From Archaeoglobus profundus DSM 5631 (GTDB lineage Archaea > Halobacteriota > Archaeoglobi > Archaeoglobales > Archaeoglobaceae), in NCBI RefSeq assembly GCF_000025285.1, contig NC_013741.1:1178001-1242000 (forward strand): 64,000 bases of DNA. Direction: 5' to 3'. Positions 32,701-41,598 of the stretch are shown in pieces; position 1 is the first letter of the stretch, and the number at the start of each line of letters is the position of its first letter. The notes beneath the pieces were generated by a model, which was not told the origin of the DNA, did not search any database, and saw only the letters and a program-made list of their open reading frames with translations. The translations under genes were made by a program, and so were the position numbers.

Positions 32701-33861
32701 TCATATCAGAGGTTCTATATCCTCATCAAATATCTCAAGAGTCTTCTCTATCCTCTCCTTCTCAACACTTTCAATCTCCTCCTTCGCCTCAGCCGCAAGC
32801 CTCTGCAACTGCTTGACTCTCGGAACATCTGTAACGTTAGCTAAGACGACCAAAGCTGCGACATGCTTCGTTCTCCTCGTCGGATAATCACCGGCTCTAA
32901 CTTCGACACCAGCTATCTGCTCCTCAAGCCAGAGCTTTGCCTTCTCTAAACCCTTTCTATCCAAATGCTCCGGAGGGCCAGCAACCAGAACCAAAGCTCT
33001 CTCAGCGCTCCTTATGTTGCATGGGATAGTTAGTCTGCCTAAGGCAGCTCTTCTCACGAGTGAAGCAATCTTTGTAGCCTTATCGTTTTCTGCAAACTCG
33101 TCAACATTCTTCCTGCGGAAGAGCGAAAATCCTCTCTTTTTCTCTTCTACCAACGTAGTTGCATAGCCTATTGAAGATATTCCCCCACCTCTCAACGTGT
33201 TTATGACTTCACTGCTGTCCACAACCATCTCACCTATGCTTTCCTCTTCAACTGGCTCTCCAGCCCTTGCAAGCAGTGCCAACCTCTTTACTATCTCCTC
33301 ATTTATCTTTGCAAAGCTCTCTCTTAAGCTCATTCCTTCAAACTTCCAAGCTCCGTTGTCTACGAGTATGAGATTGTCAACGTATTTCAGGAGGGATATC
33401 ATGCTCCTAGCAGCGTTTAAGGAGTAGAGTTTTCCTTCTTCAGGTGCTGGCAGAACGCCAACGGCATAAACGGGTTCCGAATAAGTTTCCGATAGATACT
33501 TTGCTAAAACTGGCGAACCACCGCTTCCAGTCCCTCCACCCAAACCAGCTATTATCAGGAAAGCATCGATGTCATGAGTACCCATCTTGTCGATTGCGTT
33601 CAAAATAGTATCTATCTCATCCCGAGCAATCTTTGCACCCAGCTTATTGTCAGTTCCGACTCCATGCCCTTTTACAACAGTTTGACCTATCAAGAGCCTG
33701 CATTCTTTGGGAACGTACTTCAAACCCATTAAATCTGTTCTTGCGGTATTGACAGCGAGAGGCTTGATTGTGATGTTTGATCCGCTCTCCTTTTCTCTTC
33801 CTAAGAATAAGTCGAGTATTTTACCTCCAGCTTGCCCAAAGCCTATGATGAAGAACCTCAT
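32701..33861 (-). CDS. cetZ: Tubulin-superfamily GTPase CetZ
   Basis: About 386 residues from ATG 33861 (an extra 18-codon extension upstream lacks support). The GTPase signature GLGGGTGSG is at residues 106-114 (AGLGGGTGSGGSP), with FFIIGFGQAGGKI at the N-terminus and NTARTDLMGL in the T3 region, and the family T7 loop in the second domain. CetZ proteins control cell shape and motility in haloarchaea. The C-terminal tail is acidic and ends FDEDIEPLI. The coiled-coil membrane protein and ubiX follow in an apparent operon. Confidence 0.88.
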   Translation of the reverse strand: MRFFIIGFGQAGGKILDLFLGREKESGSNITIKPLAVNTARTDLMGLKYVPKECRLLIGQTVVKGHGVGTDNKLGAKIARDEIDTILNAIDKMGTHDIDAFLIIAGLGGGTGSGGSPVLAKYLSETYSEPVYAVGVLPAPEEGKLYSLNAARSMISLLKYVDNLILVDNGAWKFEGMSLRESFAKINEEIVKRLALLARAGEPVEEESIGEMVVDSSEVINTLRGGGISSIGYATTLVEEKKRGFSLFRRKNVDEFAENDKATKIASLVRRAALGRLTIPCNIRSAERALVLVAGPPEHLDRKGLEKAKLWLEEQIAGVEVRAGDYPTRRTKHVAALVVLANVTDVPRVKQLQRLAAEAKEEIESVEKERIEKTLEIFDEDIEPLI

Positions 33862-33937
33862 GCCATCACCGTCTTTAAGGATTTTTAATAAGCTTTTCTC
33901 CAAAAGGTATTTCACATTTTTGTTAGCATTCTTAATT

Positions 33938-34279
33938 ATGAGAGTTGAGCACTACAGTTTCGGCTACATAAAGCTTGATGGTCAGGAATTTAGGCACGAT
34001 GTAATAGTTTATGGAGACTTTGTAAAGAAGTGGTGGAGGAAGGAGGGCCATAGAGTACAAATTGAAGATATCGAAGATATACTTAGGCTAAAGCCTGAGA
34101 TTGTCGTGATAGGAACCGGTTACTACGGCGTTGTTAAGGTTGATAGAGATGTCATAGAGAGGCTTAGGAGTGAAGGTATAGAGGTCGTATGTGAAGAATC
34201 GAGAAAAGCTGTAGAAACTTACAACAAATTATTAGAAGAAGGAAAAAAAGTAGCTTTGGCTATTCACTTGACTTGTTAG
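33938..34279 (+). CDS. Mth938-like domain protein (DUF498)
   Basis: 113 residues from ATG 33938. The entire protein is one Mth938/AAMDC domain: [64 protein letters not shown] in family order. Function is unknown in archaea. It is divergent from cetZ and overlaps the convergent thermosome gene by four bases. The region between (33862-33937) has the AT-rich features of two promoters. Confidence 0.85.
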   Translation: MRVEHYSFGYIKLDGQEFRHDVIVYGDFVKKWWRKEGHRVQIEDIEDILRLKPEIVVIGTGYYGVVKVDRDVIERLRSEGIEVVCEESRKAVETYNKLLEEGKKVALAIHLTC

Positions 34280-35919
34280 TCGCTCTCGCTCTCCTCTTCC
34301 TCCTTTCCTCCGGTCTCGGTTTCTCCCTTTTCCTTCTCTAGACCCTTAGCGGCGATGACATCGTCGATTCTTAGTATCATGATTGCTACTTCTGTAGCGC
34401 TAGTTATTGCCTGTTTCTTGACTCTGAGAGGTTCTAGGACACCCTTTTCCTTCATGCAAGTTACCTTGCCCTCGAATACGTCTACTCCGTAGGTTACCTT
34501 GCCCTCTTCGTGAGCCTTTCTCAATTCTACAAGTATGTCTATTGGATCAAGTCCAGCGTTCTCAGCCAATGTCCTCGGTATTATCTCCAACGCCTGTGCA
34601 AACGCTTCCGCAGCTAGCTGCTCCCTGCCTCCTAGGCTCGGTGCCCACTCCCTGATCCTTAAGCTCAGCTCAATCTCCGGCGCCCCTCCTCCCGCCACTA
34701 CCTTTCCGTCCTCAATGACAGCCTTGGTGACCTTAATAGCATCTGTAAGACTCCTTTCGACTTCGTCGACGATGTGCTCGGTACCACCTCTGACGAGGAT
34801 TGTTACAGCTCTCGGGTTCTTGCATCCTGTGACGAATACCATCTTGTCTTCGCCAACCTTCCTCTCCTCTACCAACTCCGCCTCTCCTAAGTCCTCTGGC
34901 TTGATGTCTCTCAAGTCAGTTATTATCCTTGCACCGGTAGCCTTAGCCAGCTTTTCTATGTCACTCTGCTTGACTCTCCTTACAGCCAATACGCCTGCCT
35001 TAGCCAAGTAGTACTGAGCCAGGTCATCGATACCCTTCTGACAGAACACTACTTTCGCTCCAGCCTGCACTATTCTATCAACCATTTCCTTGATCATCTT
35101 CTCCTCCTGCTCGATGAACTTCTGCAACATCTCCGGATCCGTGATGTTTATCTCAGCATCGGTCTCAGTCTCCTTAACCTCCAATGCAGCCTTCAGAACG
35201 GCAATTTTTGCGTTCTTTATCCTCTTAGGCATTGCCGGGTGTACTACTTCCTTGTCTAGCACTACACCGTCTACGAGTAGAGTCTCTTCAATTGCACCAC
35301 CGTGCTTCTTCTCGATCTTTATGTCATCGTCGTAGACCTTGTAGGAATCACCGACCTTCTCCGTAACCTTCTTCACAGCTTCAACCACTATCCTCGAGAG
35401 GTGCTCTATCGCGTACTCTGCATGCTTACCAGTTATCGCCGTTGCAGCTATCTTTCTCAAAGTCTCATCATCGTTAGGATCGACATTTATTGCGATCTCA
35501 TCGAGTATCTGAAGAACCTTATCGCAAGCTAGTCTATAACCTTTAGCGATTATGGTTGGGTGGACGTCCTGGTCGAGCAATTCCTCAGCCTTCTTCAACA
35601 ACTCTCCTGCCAGTACTACAGCCGTAGTCGTGCCGTCTCCAACCTCGTTCTCCTGAGTCTTAGCCACTTCTACGATCATTTTAGCGGCTGGGTGTTCTAC
35701 GTCCATTTCTTTGAGGATTGTAACACCGTCGTTAGTTATAGTTATATCACCCAAGCTATCCACGAGCATTTTATCCATACCTCTTGGGCCCAATGTAGTT
35801 CTTACAGCCTCAGCTATTACCTTTGCAGCTGTTATGTTCATCCTCAATGCATCCCTACCGGTCGTTCTCTGTGTCCCTTCCTTTAATATCAACACAGGTA
35901 CTCCCTGCAACGTCGCCAT
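34276..35919 (-). CDS. ths: Thermosome subunit (group II chaperonin)
   Basis: 547 residues. Family motifs [44 protein letters not shown] (ATP-binding), [11 protein letters not shown] and the acidic C-terminal tail ([15 protein letters not shown]). Subunit of the ATP-driven double-ring folding machine, abundant in heat-stressed hyperthermophiles. Standing alone, it is presumably one of two or more paralogues in the genome. It ends against the Mth938-like gene. Confidence 0.97.
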   Translation of the reverse strand: MATLQGVPVLILKEGTQRTTGRDALRMNITAAKVIAEAVRTTLGPRGMDKMLVDSLGDITITNDGVTILKEMDVEHPAAKMIVEVAKTQENEVGDGTTTAVVLAGELLKKAEELLDQDVHPTIIAKGYRLACDKVLQILDEIAINVDPNDDETLRKIAATAITGKHAEYAIEHLSRIVVEAVKKVTEKVGDSYKVYDDDIKIEKKHGGAIEETLLVDGVVLDKEVVHPAMPKRIKNAKIAVLKAALEVKETETDAEINITDPEMLQKFIEQEEKMIKEMVDRIVQAGAKVVFCQKGIDDLAQYYLAKAGVLAVRRVKQSDIEKLAKATGARIITDLRDIKPEDLGEAELVEERKVGEDKMVFVTGCKNPRAVTILVRGGTEHIVDEVERSLTDAIKVTKAVIEDGKVVAGGGAPEIELSLRIREWAPSLGGREQLAAEAFAQALEIIPRTLAENAGLDPIDILVELRKAHEEGKVTYGVDVFEGKVTCMKEKGVLEPLRVKKQAITSATEVAIMILRIDDVIAAKGLEKEKGETETGGKEEEESESD

Positions 35920-36025
35920 GTTACATCACCCAAAATCACTAGGTCAGTAGGTCTATATAAAATTTTTGAATGATATGATGGTTATTATGGATTCGTTTAA
36001 ATTAATTTTGAATTAAGTACAAAAT

Positions 36026-36955
36026 TCAATCTTCGATTTTCTCCTTCAGTAAGCTTATGAAATCTTTTGGAGAACTTAGGCACTGAAGCTCATCCTTCAT
36101 TACAAAGGCGACGCTGTTCACATCTACCTTAACTTTTCTATCCACAATGTATACGGCTTTTGTCGATAGAACCTTTGATATTCTGCCGAGTATCGTAGCC
36201 CTCTTATCTATCTCTTTAACTTGCCTGACTCCAGTCAATATGTTCTCCTCCTCAGCCTGAGAAACTATATCAAACGGGGCGTGTTTTATCGGATAAACCT
36301 TTACACCTATGCATTCGAGTTGTTTAACAATCTCACCCTCCTTTCCAGCGAAATCGCACTTCAGATCTACGCTCTCATCTTGAACGAAGTTCAAGAGGTC
36401 TATAGCCTTTATGATTTCAACACCCAAGACCTCTTCAAGCTTTAGAGCAGTCTCAATACTAGCATCAACATCTTCCTCATACTTCTTAACAGTCCTTCTC
36501 GAAACACCCAAGATGTTTGCGAGTTCTCCAATCGACAGACCCAATCTTTCTCTCATTTCTCTAAGCTTCTCACCATCTATTTTTACAAAAAATCCACCCG
36601 GGGCTGAGTAAACCAAAGGATAGATTCCCTCAACTACGAAGTCGTAGAATGTCGCTGTGTTTACAACGGGCAAGCCGTGTCTGTTGTAAACAACACCCCT
36701 TTCAAGGTAATCGCTCTTGTACTTTTCACCTACAACGATTGGACTCGCTTTAAGGAGTTTGGCGACTATCTTCATCTCTCTGGCCATTTCGGGCTTTAGA
36801 GAGTCGATATTGTAGAGTATCTTCAGAAGAAGAATTATATCCCCCTTTCTTGCGACTATATCGAAGCATCTCGGCTTAGTCTCCACCAAGTCTGTAACTG
36901 TATATCCAGCCTTGGACAGTATCCTGAGCACGCTCTCGACTATGGCCATCTGCAT
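36026..36955 (-). CDS. Archaeal HTH transcriptional regulator (MF_00584-type)
   Basis: 309 residues. Residues 1-120 form a RecB-like nuclease-fold N-terminal domain without visible catalytic motif (VETKPRCFDIVARKGDIILLLKILYNID in family register); a helix-turn-helix lies at about 130-185 (LREMRERLGLSIGELANILGVSRRTVKKYEED). The C-terminal 120 residues are uncharacterised. Such proteins are widespread in euryarchaea; their targets are not established. Divergent from the transporter at 37007 with a shared TATA box. Confidence 0.82.
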   Translation of the reverse strand: MQMAIVESVLRILSKAGYTVTDLVETKPRCFDIVARKGDIILLLKILYNIDSLKPEMAREMKIVAKLLKASPIVVGEKYKSDYLERGVVYNRHGLPVVNTATFYDFVVEGIYPLVYSAPGGFFVKIDGEKLREMRERLGLSIGELANILGVSRRTVKKYEEDVDASIETALKLEEVLGVEIIKAIDLLNFVQDESVDLKCDFAGKEGEIVKQLECIGVKVYPIKHAPFDIVSQAEEENILTGVRQVKEIDKRATILGRISKVLSTKAVYIVDRKVKVDVNSVAFVMKDELQCLSSPKDFISLLKEKIED

Positions 36956-36977
36956 TCTGATCGATATTAGTCAAAGG

Positions 36978-36987
36978 TTATATATAA
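36978..36987. promoter_or_regulatory. Symmetric TATA box shared by two divergent genes
   Basis: TTATATATAA is a perfect palindrome. Its centre is about 24 bases before the GTG at 37007 and about 27 before the ATG at 36955, the spacing for leaderless transcripts in both directions. Purine-rich BRE-like AAAGG and CGAAAGC flank it on each side. Confidence 0.65.
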
Positions 36988-37006
36988 GCTTTCGTTCACG
37001 ACTGAC

Positions 37007-38170
37007 GTGCTCGAAGCCATTGCACTCGGTGTAATTCTCGGAATTTTGACAGGTTTAACTCCGGGCATTCACAGCAACACATCGGCCATGCTAATCTTAT
37101 CTTTAGCTTCAATGCTCTCCAGATACTTCAACAGGGAAGAACTTGCAATTGTAATCTTCGTAAATGCAATAGTTCACACATTCCTTGATATAATTCCAAC
37201 GGTCTTCTTAGGCGTTCCAGATGAAGATACCGCTGTAGGAGTCCTACCAATGCACGAACTCGTTTTGGATGGAAAAGGAATTTCAGCTTGTATAAACTCA
37301 GCTTTCTCAAGTTTGGGCGGATTTTTACTTTCCATTCCCGTATTTGCAATCTACCTAAGCTTGAAATTAGACTTAAGTCCGATAGTTCCTTTCGTTCTTA
37401 TTGCAGTTTCAGCCTATTTAATTGGGAGCGAGAGAGAATTTTTGGAGAGTAGGCTTAAGAAATCTTTACAGGCTCTGGCCGTGTTTGTACTGTCAGGATT
37501 ATTAGGTTTCCTCTGCTTTGGTAATTCAAACTTACTTCTACCTCTGCTAACGGGCCTCTTTGCATCCCCAATCCTATTAACCTCCATATTCAGCGCAGGA
37601 AAAGTTGATAGACAGAAGATAGACTTTCACAATCCCTCCCTTAAGGATGTTGCATCGGGAGTACTAGCCGGTTCATTTGTTTCTCTATTCCCGAGCATAA
37701 GCTCTGGAGTAGCAACGCTCCTCTCCTCAAACCATCTCAGAGACAATCAAAGGATTGTATCAGCAATAAGTTCTGCAAACACTTCCAACTCTATTCTATG
37801 CTTTGCAGTCTTTTTCTCAAGCGGAAAAGTTAGAAGTGGAGCGGTATCGGCCTTCAAAATGCTTTTTCCAAGCCTCGATCCCTTAAAAATACTGTACATT
37901 GGTCTAATTGCATCGTTAATAGCTACACTTCTAACTATCGCTTTTGCAATAGCCTTTGGAAAGTTTTCCGAGAAAATAAAGCCTTCAAAACTTTCTCTAA
38001 TCGTTTTCGTATTCAACACGATTGTAGTTTACGCTCTCACAGGTGGATACGGTCTGATGATATTTGCTTTGGCAACTCTAATAGGGTTCCTAGCTGTAGT
38101 GTTCAGGGTTAGAAGGGTGAACTGCATGGGATCGTTGATAGTTCCTACGATCTTAGTTTATCTGCTATAA
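37007..38170 (+). CDS. TctA/DUF112-type membrane transporter
   Basis: 387 residues with about ten helices and the family opening (GVILGILTGLTPGIHSNTSAML), a glycine/proline-rich re-entrant segment FLDIIPTVFLGVPDEDTAVGVLP and SLGGFLLSIP, repeated later as FVSLFPSISSGVATLLSSNH. TctA proteins take up carboxylates with a binding-protein partner; archaeal forms often occur without TctB/TctC, as here. Start GTG with no leader. It overlaps Thi4 by 26 bases tail-to-tail. Confidence 0.75.
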   Translation: MLEAIALGVILGILTGLTPGIHSNTSAMLILSLASMLSRYFNREELAIVIFVNAIVHTFLDIIPTVFLGVPDEDTAVGVLPMHELVLDGKGISACINSAFSSLGGFLLSIPVFAIYLSLKLDLSPIVPFVLIAVSAYLIGSEREFLESRLKKSLQALAVFVLSGLLGFLCFGNSNLLLPLLTGLFASPILLTSIFSAGKVDRQKIDFHNPSLKDVASGVLAGSFVSLFPSISSGVATLLSSNHLRDNQRIVSAISSANTSNSILCFAVFFSSGKVRSGAVSAFKMLFPSLDPLKILYIGLIASLIATLLTIAFAIAFGKFSEKIKPSKLSLIVFVFNTIVVYALTGGYGLMIFALATLIGFLAVVFRVRRVNCMGSLIVPTILVYLL

Positions 38171-38897
38171 GTTCTGCAACTTTCTTTCCGCTCAATAGCA
38201 TACCACCGAATATCGGACCCATTCTTGGCAAACCGTAAACGCTTGCTACAGCCATTCCAGTGGCGTACAAATTTGGATAGACCTCTCCAGTCTTTTCAAC
38301 AACAAGCTTCTCAGCTAAATCGGCGTACATACCTCCCTCTCCCTTAACTTCAAAAGCCTTCGTTTTCTTCGCTGTAATTCTACACACAACGGCATCATGT
38401 CCAGTAGCGTCGACAACGACTTTACTTCTCAAAACGAGAGGATCGACGTGAAGACCGCTCATGAAAGTTGCACTCCAGTTCACGACGACACCCTCAACAC
38501 CATCTCTGACAACAACATCCTCAACACACACACCGTTTAGAACTTCCACTCTCTTCGCAACCTCCCTTATCAGAGAACCCGCAAGTTCGATTGCATCCAA
38601 AACGTAATGCTCCTCATCGTATCTTTCGTAGCCAATTCCAAACTCGTCAAGTATCGGGAGAGCCTGACTCTGAACGACTATCTTGTTGAAGAACATGCCA
38701 CCGCCCCAAATTCCTCCTCCCAAGCTTAATCTCTTTTCAATCAAACAGACGTTAAAACCCGATTCTGATAGGTAGTATGAGGCAGTTAAGCCACTTGGAC
38801 CAGCTCCAACAACTATAACATCGACATTCAAACACCTTTTAAGCCTCTCGAAGTAGCTTTCGATTATAGCCTTTGATATGACAGTTTCATCAACCAT
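38145..38897 (-). CDS. thi4: Sulfide-dependent thiamine thiazole synthase Thi4
   Basis: 250 residues from ATG 38897, preferred over the longer frame because it lies eight bases after the ogt stop. FAD/NAD-like dinucleotide loop VIVVGAGPSGLTASYYL, then GGGIWGGGMFFNK. Yeast Thi4 donates sulfur from its own Cys once; this protein has His in the corresponding TFMSGLHVDP segment, as in Methanocaldococcus, so it should use sulfide catalytically. It makes ADP-thiazole for thiamine. Fits an anaerobic sulfidic habitat. Confidence 0.9.
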   Translation of the reverse strand: MVDETVISKAIIESYFERLKRCLNVDVIVVGAGPSGLTASYYLSESGFNVCLIEKRLSLGGGIWGGGMFFNKIVVQSQALPILDEFGIGYERYDEEHYVLDAIELAGSLIREVAKRVEVLNGVCVEDVVVRDGVEGVVVNWSATFMSGLHVDPLVLRSKVVVDATGHDAVVCRITAKKTKAFEVKGEGGMYADLAEKLVVEKTGEVYPNLYATGMAVASVYGLPRMGPIFGGMLLSGKKVAELIADKLRS

Positions 38898-38904
38898 GCG
38901 GACA

Positions 38905-39369
38905 CTAAAGTTGTTGAGATAAAAACGTTGCCCCCTCAAGCTTCAAGAGTTCTCTCTTTATCCAAACTCCAGCACTAAACCCACCCAAACCATCTTTAGC
39001 TACCACACGATGGCAGGGAATTATTACTGGGACTGGGTTTAACTTTAAAGCGATTCCAATAGCCCTTGGAGAAGTTTTCAAAATTCTTGCAAGGTAACCG
39101 TACGTTACGACCTTTCCATATGGAATATTCTTAACGATTTCCAGAACGGATTTAACAAATGAAGAAACCCTGAGATCTACATCGTATTTACGAAAATCAA
39201 CCCTCCTCCCACTAAAGTATTTTTCAAGATCTTTTTTCAACATTTTCGCTGTGGTAGATACAAATTTCTCTTCAACCGGGTTTTTTGAAAATTCGACCTT
39301 GAATACCTTCCCATTCTCGATGTAGACATTCACAAAAACCTTCCATTCAACGCTCAGCGATTCTATCAT
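38905..39369 (-). CDS. ogt: Methylated-DNA-protein-cysteine methyltransferase (Ogt)
   Basis: About 154 residues, ATG 39369. Contains the reactive site VIIPCHRVVAKDG, DNA-binding wing GKVVTYGYLARIL and GGFSAGVWIKRELLKLEGA. Suicide repair of O6-alkylguanine. The N-terminal domain is divergent but of normal length. The start overlaps the end of the NMN adenylyltransferase gene by about 23 bases, so the genes are coupled. Confidence 0.95.
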   Translation of the reverse strand: MIESLSVEWKVFVNVYIENGKVFKVEFSKNPVEEKFVSTTAKMLKKDLEKYFSGRRVDFRKYDVDLRVSSFVKSVLEIVKNIPYGKVVTYGYLARILKTSPRAIGIALKLNPVPVIIPCHRVVAKDGLGGFSAGVWIKRELLKLEGATFLSQQL

Positions 39370-39880
39370 TTTTCGCAATCTCTCTAATTCTCTCTACACC
39401 GCCCACTTCCTTTATAACCTTAGCAACAGACTTAGGAACGTACTTCTCCCAAGAATCCCCCTCAATCATCATCTTTCTAATCTCCCTACCTTGGAGGAAC
39501 TCTCTGTTGTACAGTTTTGTCTTTCTAACTTCAAATCCAGCCTCCTTGAAGAGTCTCACAACTAGGGGATTGTTCGAGAAGACTACATCAAAGGGAGGTA
39601 CCATTGAAACTACGTGAGACACCCAAAGGGCATTTCTGTATATGTCTTCAAGGGGGATTATGTAAACTCTCTTCCTCAGCTCGGGATCTATCTCATCTAA
39701 AGCCTTCGAAACCATCAGTATCCTTTCCCCAGCAGTGAAAGGGTTTTCAAGTGTATGGCTTTCCTGAGCACTTCCAATACCTATTATAAGCTCGTCAACC
39801 TCGTTAATGATCTCCCTGACTATTTCATGATGACCGAGATGGTATGGCTGAAACCGACCTATGAAGAATCCTCTCATCAT
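39347..39880 (-). CDS. nadM: Nicotinamide-nucleotide adenylyltransferase, archaeal type
   Basis: 177 residues. HxGH nucleotidyltransferase motif GRFQPYHLGHHE at the N-terminus, GIGSAQESHTLENPFTAGER and SSTRIR-like end replaced by GREIRKMMIEGDSWEKYVP. Joins NMN and ATP to NAD. Start ATG 39880 overlaps the sugar-isomerase stop (AGATGATG); two adjacent ATGs make the exact start uncertain by one codon. Confidence 0.93.
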   Translation of the reverse strand: MMRGFFIGRFQPYHLGHHEIVREIINEVDELIIGIGSAQESHTLENPFTAGERILMVSKALDEIDPELRKRVYIIPLEDIYRNALWVSHVVSMVPPFDVVFSNNPLVVRLFKEAGFEVRKTKLYNREFLQGREIRKMMIEGDSWEKYVPKSVAKVIKEVGGVERIREIAKNDRIAER

Positions 39881-40635
39881 CTCCACCTCTCGATGAACTC
39901 CTTAGATTTGATTATTGCTTCGACATCCCTACACTCTATCGTCATATAACCCTTGTAGTTCTTTGGTATAATGCTTAAATCTACCTTACCTTCACCCAAG
40001 GCCAGATGCAAATCGTTCTTCAAGTCGTTATCGTGAAGGTGAACATTCCTAACCCTTTCAAAGTGCTTTAGGAAGACGTCGTGTCCTCCCTTGCAGAAAT
40101 AGTGTCCTATGTCAAAGGTTAGGCTTACATCAGTATTCTCTATCAGGAACTCTATAGCCAAGCTTAGATTATCATCAAGAGGGATAGTGTTCTCCAAAGC
40201 TAAAAATTCGGCATCAATTTTCTTCAAAAATTCGTACATCTCATTCGTAAGTACTCGGTAGTTGTGATCTCTGTAAAGTTCTTTTGGAAAAACGAAGCCC
40301 TTTGCCGTTATAAACCCCGGGTTCCACCCTATGTGAAACGTTATTAATTTAGCATCGCATTTCTCAGCAAATCTGATTGTTCTGCATAGCTCTTCGTAGC
40401 TGGCCTTTCTCATCATATCGCTTATTGAAAGGAAGTTTGTGGAGGTGGCAGGAGCGTGCAAGAGAATTTCGAGATCGTAGCACTCCTTCATCTCCAAAAC
40501 TTCTGCTGGATTGAGATTTTCAATAGAATACAAGGGATGATCCATTAAAATTTCTATATGATCAAATCCGTGCTCCTTAGCGAATTCGAACGCCTCTCTT
40601 GGTTTCTGATCTATGGCTGGTTGCATTCCAAGCAT
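39877..40635 (-). CDS. TIM-barrel sugar-phosphate isomerase/epimerase-like protein
   Basis: 252 residues of the AP endonuclease 2/xylose isomerase-like fold. Metal-ligand candidates are visible: His in LLHAPA, His in ITFHIGWNP, Glu in LALENTIP, Asp-His in FDIGHYF, His-Asp in NVHLHDND, Glu in MTIECRD. Substrate unknown; the link to NAD synthesis next door is only positional. ATG 40635 begins MLGMQPAIDQ. Confidence 0.8.
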   Translation of the reverse strand: MLGMQPAIDQKPREAFEFAKEHGFDHIEILMDHPLYSIENLNPAEVLEMKECYDLEILLHAPATSTNFLSISDMMRKASYEELCRTIRFAEKCDAKLITFHIGWNPGFITAKGFVFPKELYRDHNYRVLTNEMYEFLKKIDAEFLALENTIPLDDNLSLAIEFLIENTDVSLTFDIGHYFCKGGHDVFLKHFERVRNVHLHDNDLKNDLHLALGEGKVDLSIIPKNYKGYMTIECRDVEAIIKSKEFIERWR

Positions 40636-40704
40636 ACTTCAACCAATGCATATGGTTATTCAAGTTTGCGAAAAAGCCTTTAAAGATGAGGAAGTTTTGG
40701 AATC

Positions 40705-41598
40705 GTGCTTCCAGACATCCAGCTCTTAAAACCCGATATCCCTATAAGGATAAATAGGGTGGGCGTTAGAGGTGTAAAAAAGCTTGTGGAGGTTGATGTT
40801 GGGAAAAAAAGGCCCATCGTTTTGATATCGACGTTTGATATATTTATTGATCTCCCACCAAGCTTAAAGGGTGCCAACTTAAGCAGAAACTTAGAAGCAA
40901 TATACACTACGCTTGAAAAAGCTACAGAGAAACCTGTTAAGGGAATAGAGGCGCTGTGTATAAGTTTGGCTGAAGAAGTCTTGAATAAACACGAGTATGC
41001 AGAGATAGCAGAGGTAACTATGAACTCCGAACTGATAGTTAGAAAGAGAACTCCTATAACGAAGCTGAGAACGGATGAAGTCGTAAACATAAGCTGTGAA
41101 GTTTTGATGAGTAAAGAAGGTAAGAGAAGGGTTTTCGTTGGTGTTGAGGTAGTTGGTGCAACAGCTTGTCCCTGCGCTCAGGAGATGATGAGAGCAAAAC
41201 TAATCGATGAGTTTGGAAATGATAAACTCATTAAGAAATTGCCTCTACCAACACACAACCAGAGAGGAAGGGCCATTATAAGGGTAGAGGTAAAAGATAA
41301 GCCAGTGAGGATTGAAGAGCTGATAGAAATCGCAAAGAGAGCAATGAGTTCAGAAGTTTATGAGCTTTTAAAGAGAGAGGATGAAGTGGAAGTTGTAAGA
41401 AGGATGCACGAAAACCCAAGGTTTGTTGAGGATTGTGTTAGGGCTATGGCTAAAGGTATCGTTGAAAGATTTGGAGATCTACCTGACAGTACGCTCGTTT
41501 ATCTGAGGCAGGAGAATGAAGAAAGCATACACCCTCACAACGTAGTTGCAGAACTCTTTTCGACGCTCGGAGAGTTAAAGAGAAGATTGGGTGTTTAG
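40705..41598 (+). CDS. mptA: GTP cyclohydrolase MptA (FolE2 type)
   Basis: 297 residues, GTG start, TATA-like CTTTAAAG 24 bases upstream. Iron-dependent enzyme that opens GTP for tetrahydromethanopterin synthesis, the C1 carrier of Archaeoglobales. Signature residues: TACPCAQEMM, PTHNQRGRAII, and NPRFVEDCVRA; the His and Cys in these bind the metal. Length matches the archaeal family (about 300). Confidence 0.94.
   Translation: MLPDIQLLKPDIPIRINRVGVRGVKKLVEVDVGKKRPIVLISTFDIFIDLPPSLKGANLSRNLEAIYTTLEKATEKPVKGIEALCISLAEEVLNKHEYAEIAEVTMNSELIVRKRTPITKLRTDEVVNISCEVLMSKEGKRRVFVGVEVVGATACPCAQEMMRAKLIDEFGNDKLIKKLPLPTHNQRGRAIIRVEVKDKPVRIEELIEIAKRAMSSEVYELLKREDEVEVVRRMHENPRFVEDCVRAMAKGIVERFGDLPDSTLVYLRQENEESIHPHNVVAELFSTLGELKRRLGV

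Noticed and set aside
36978-36987. Part of a replication origin
   Set aside because: The palindromic AT tract fits a promoter at correct distance from two start codons; no origin repeats or cdc6 gene are near.
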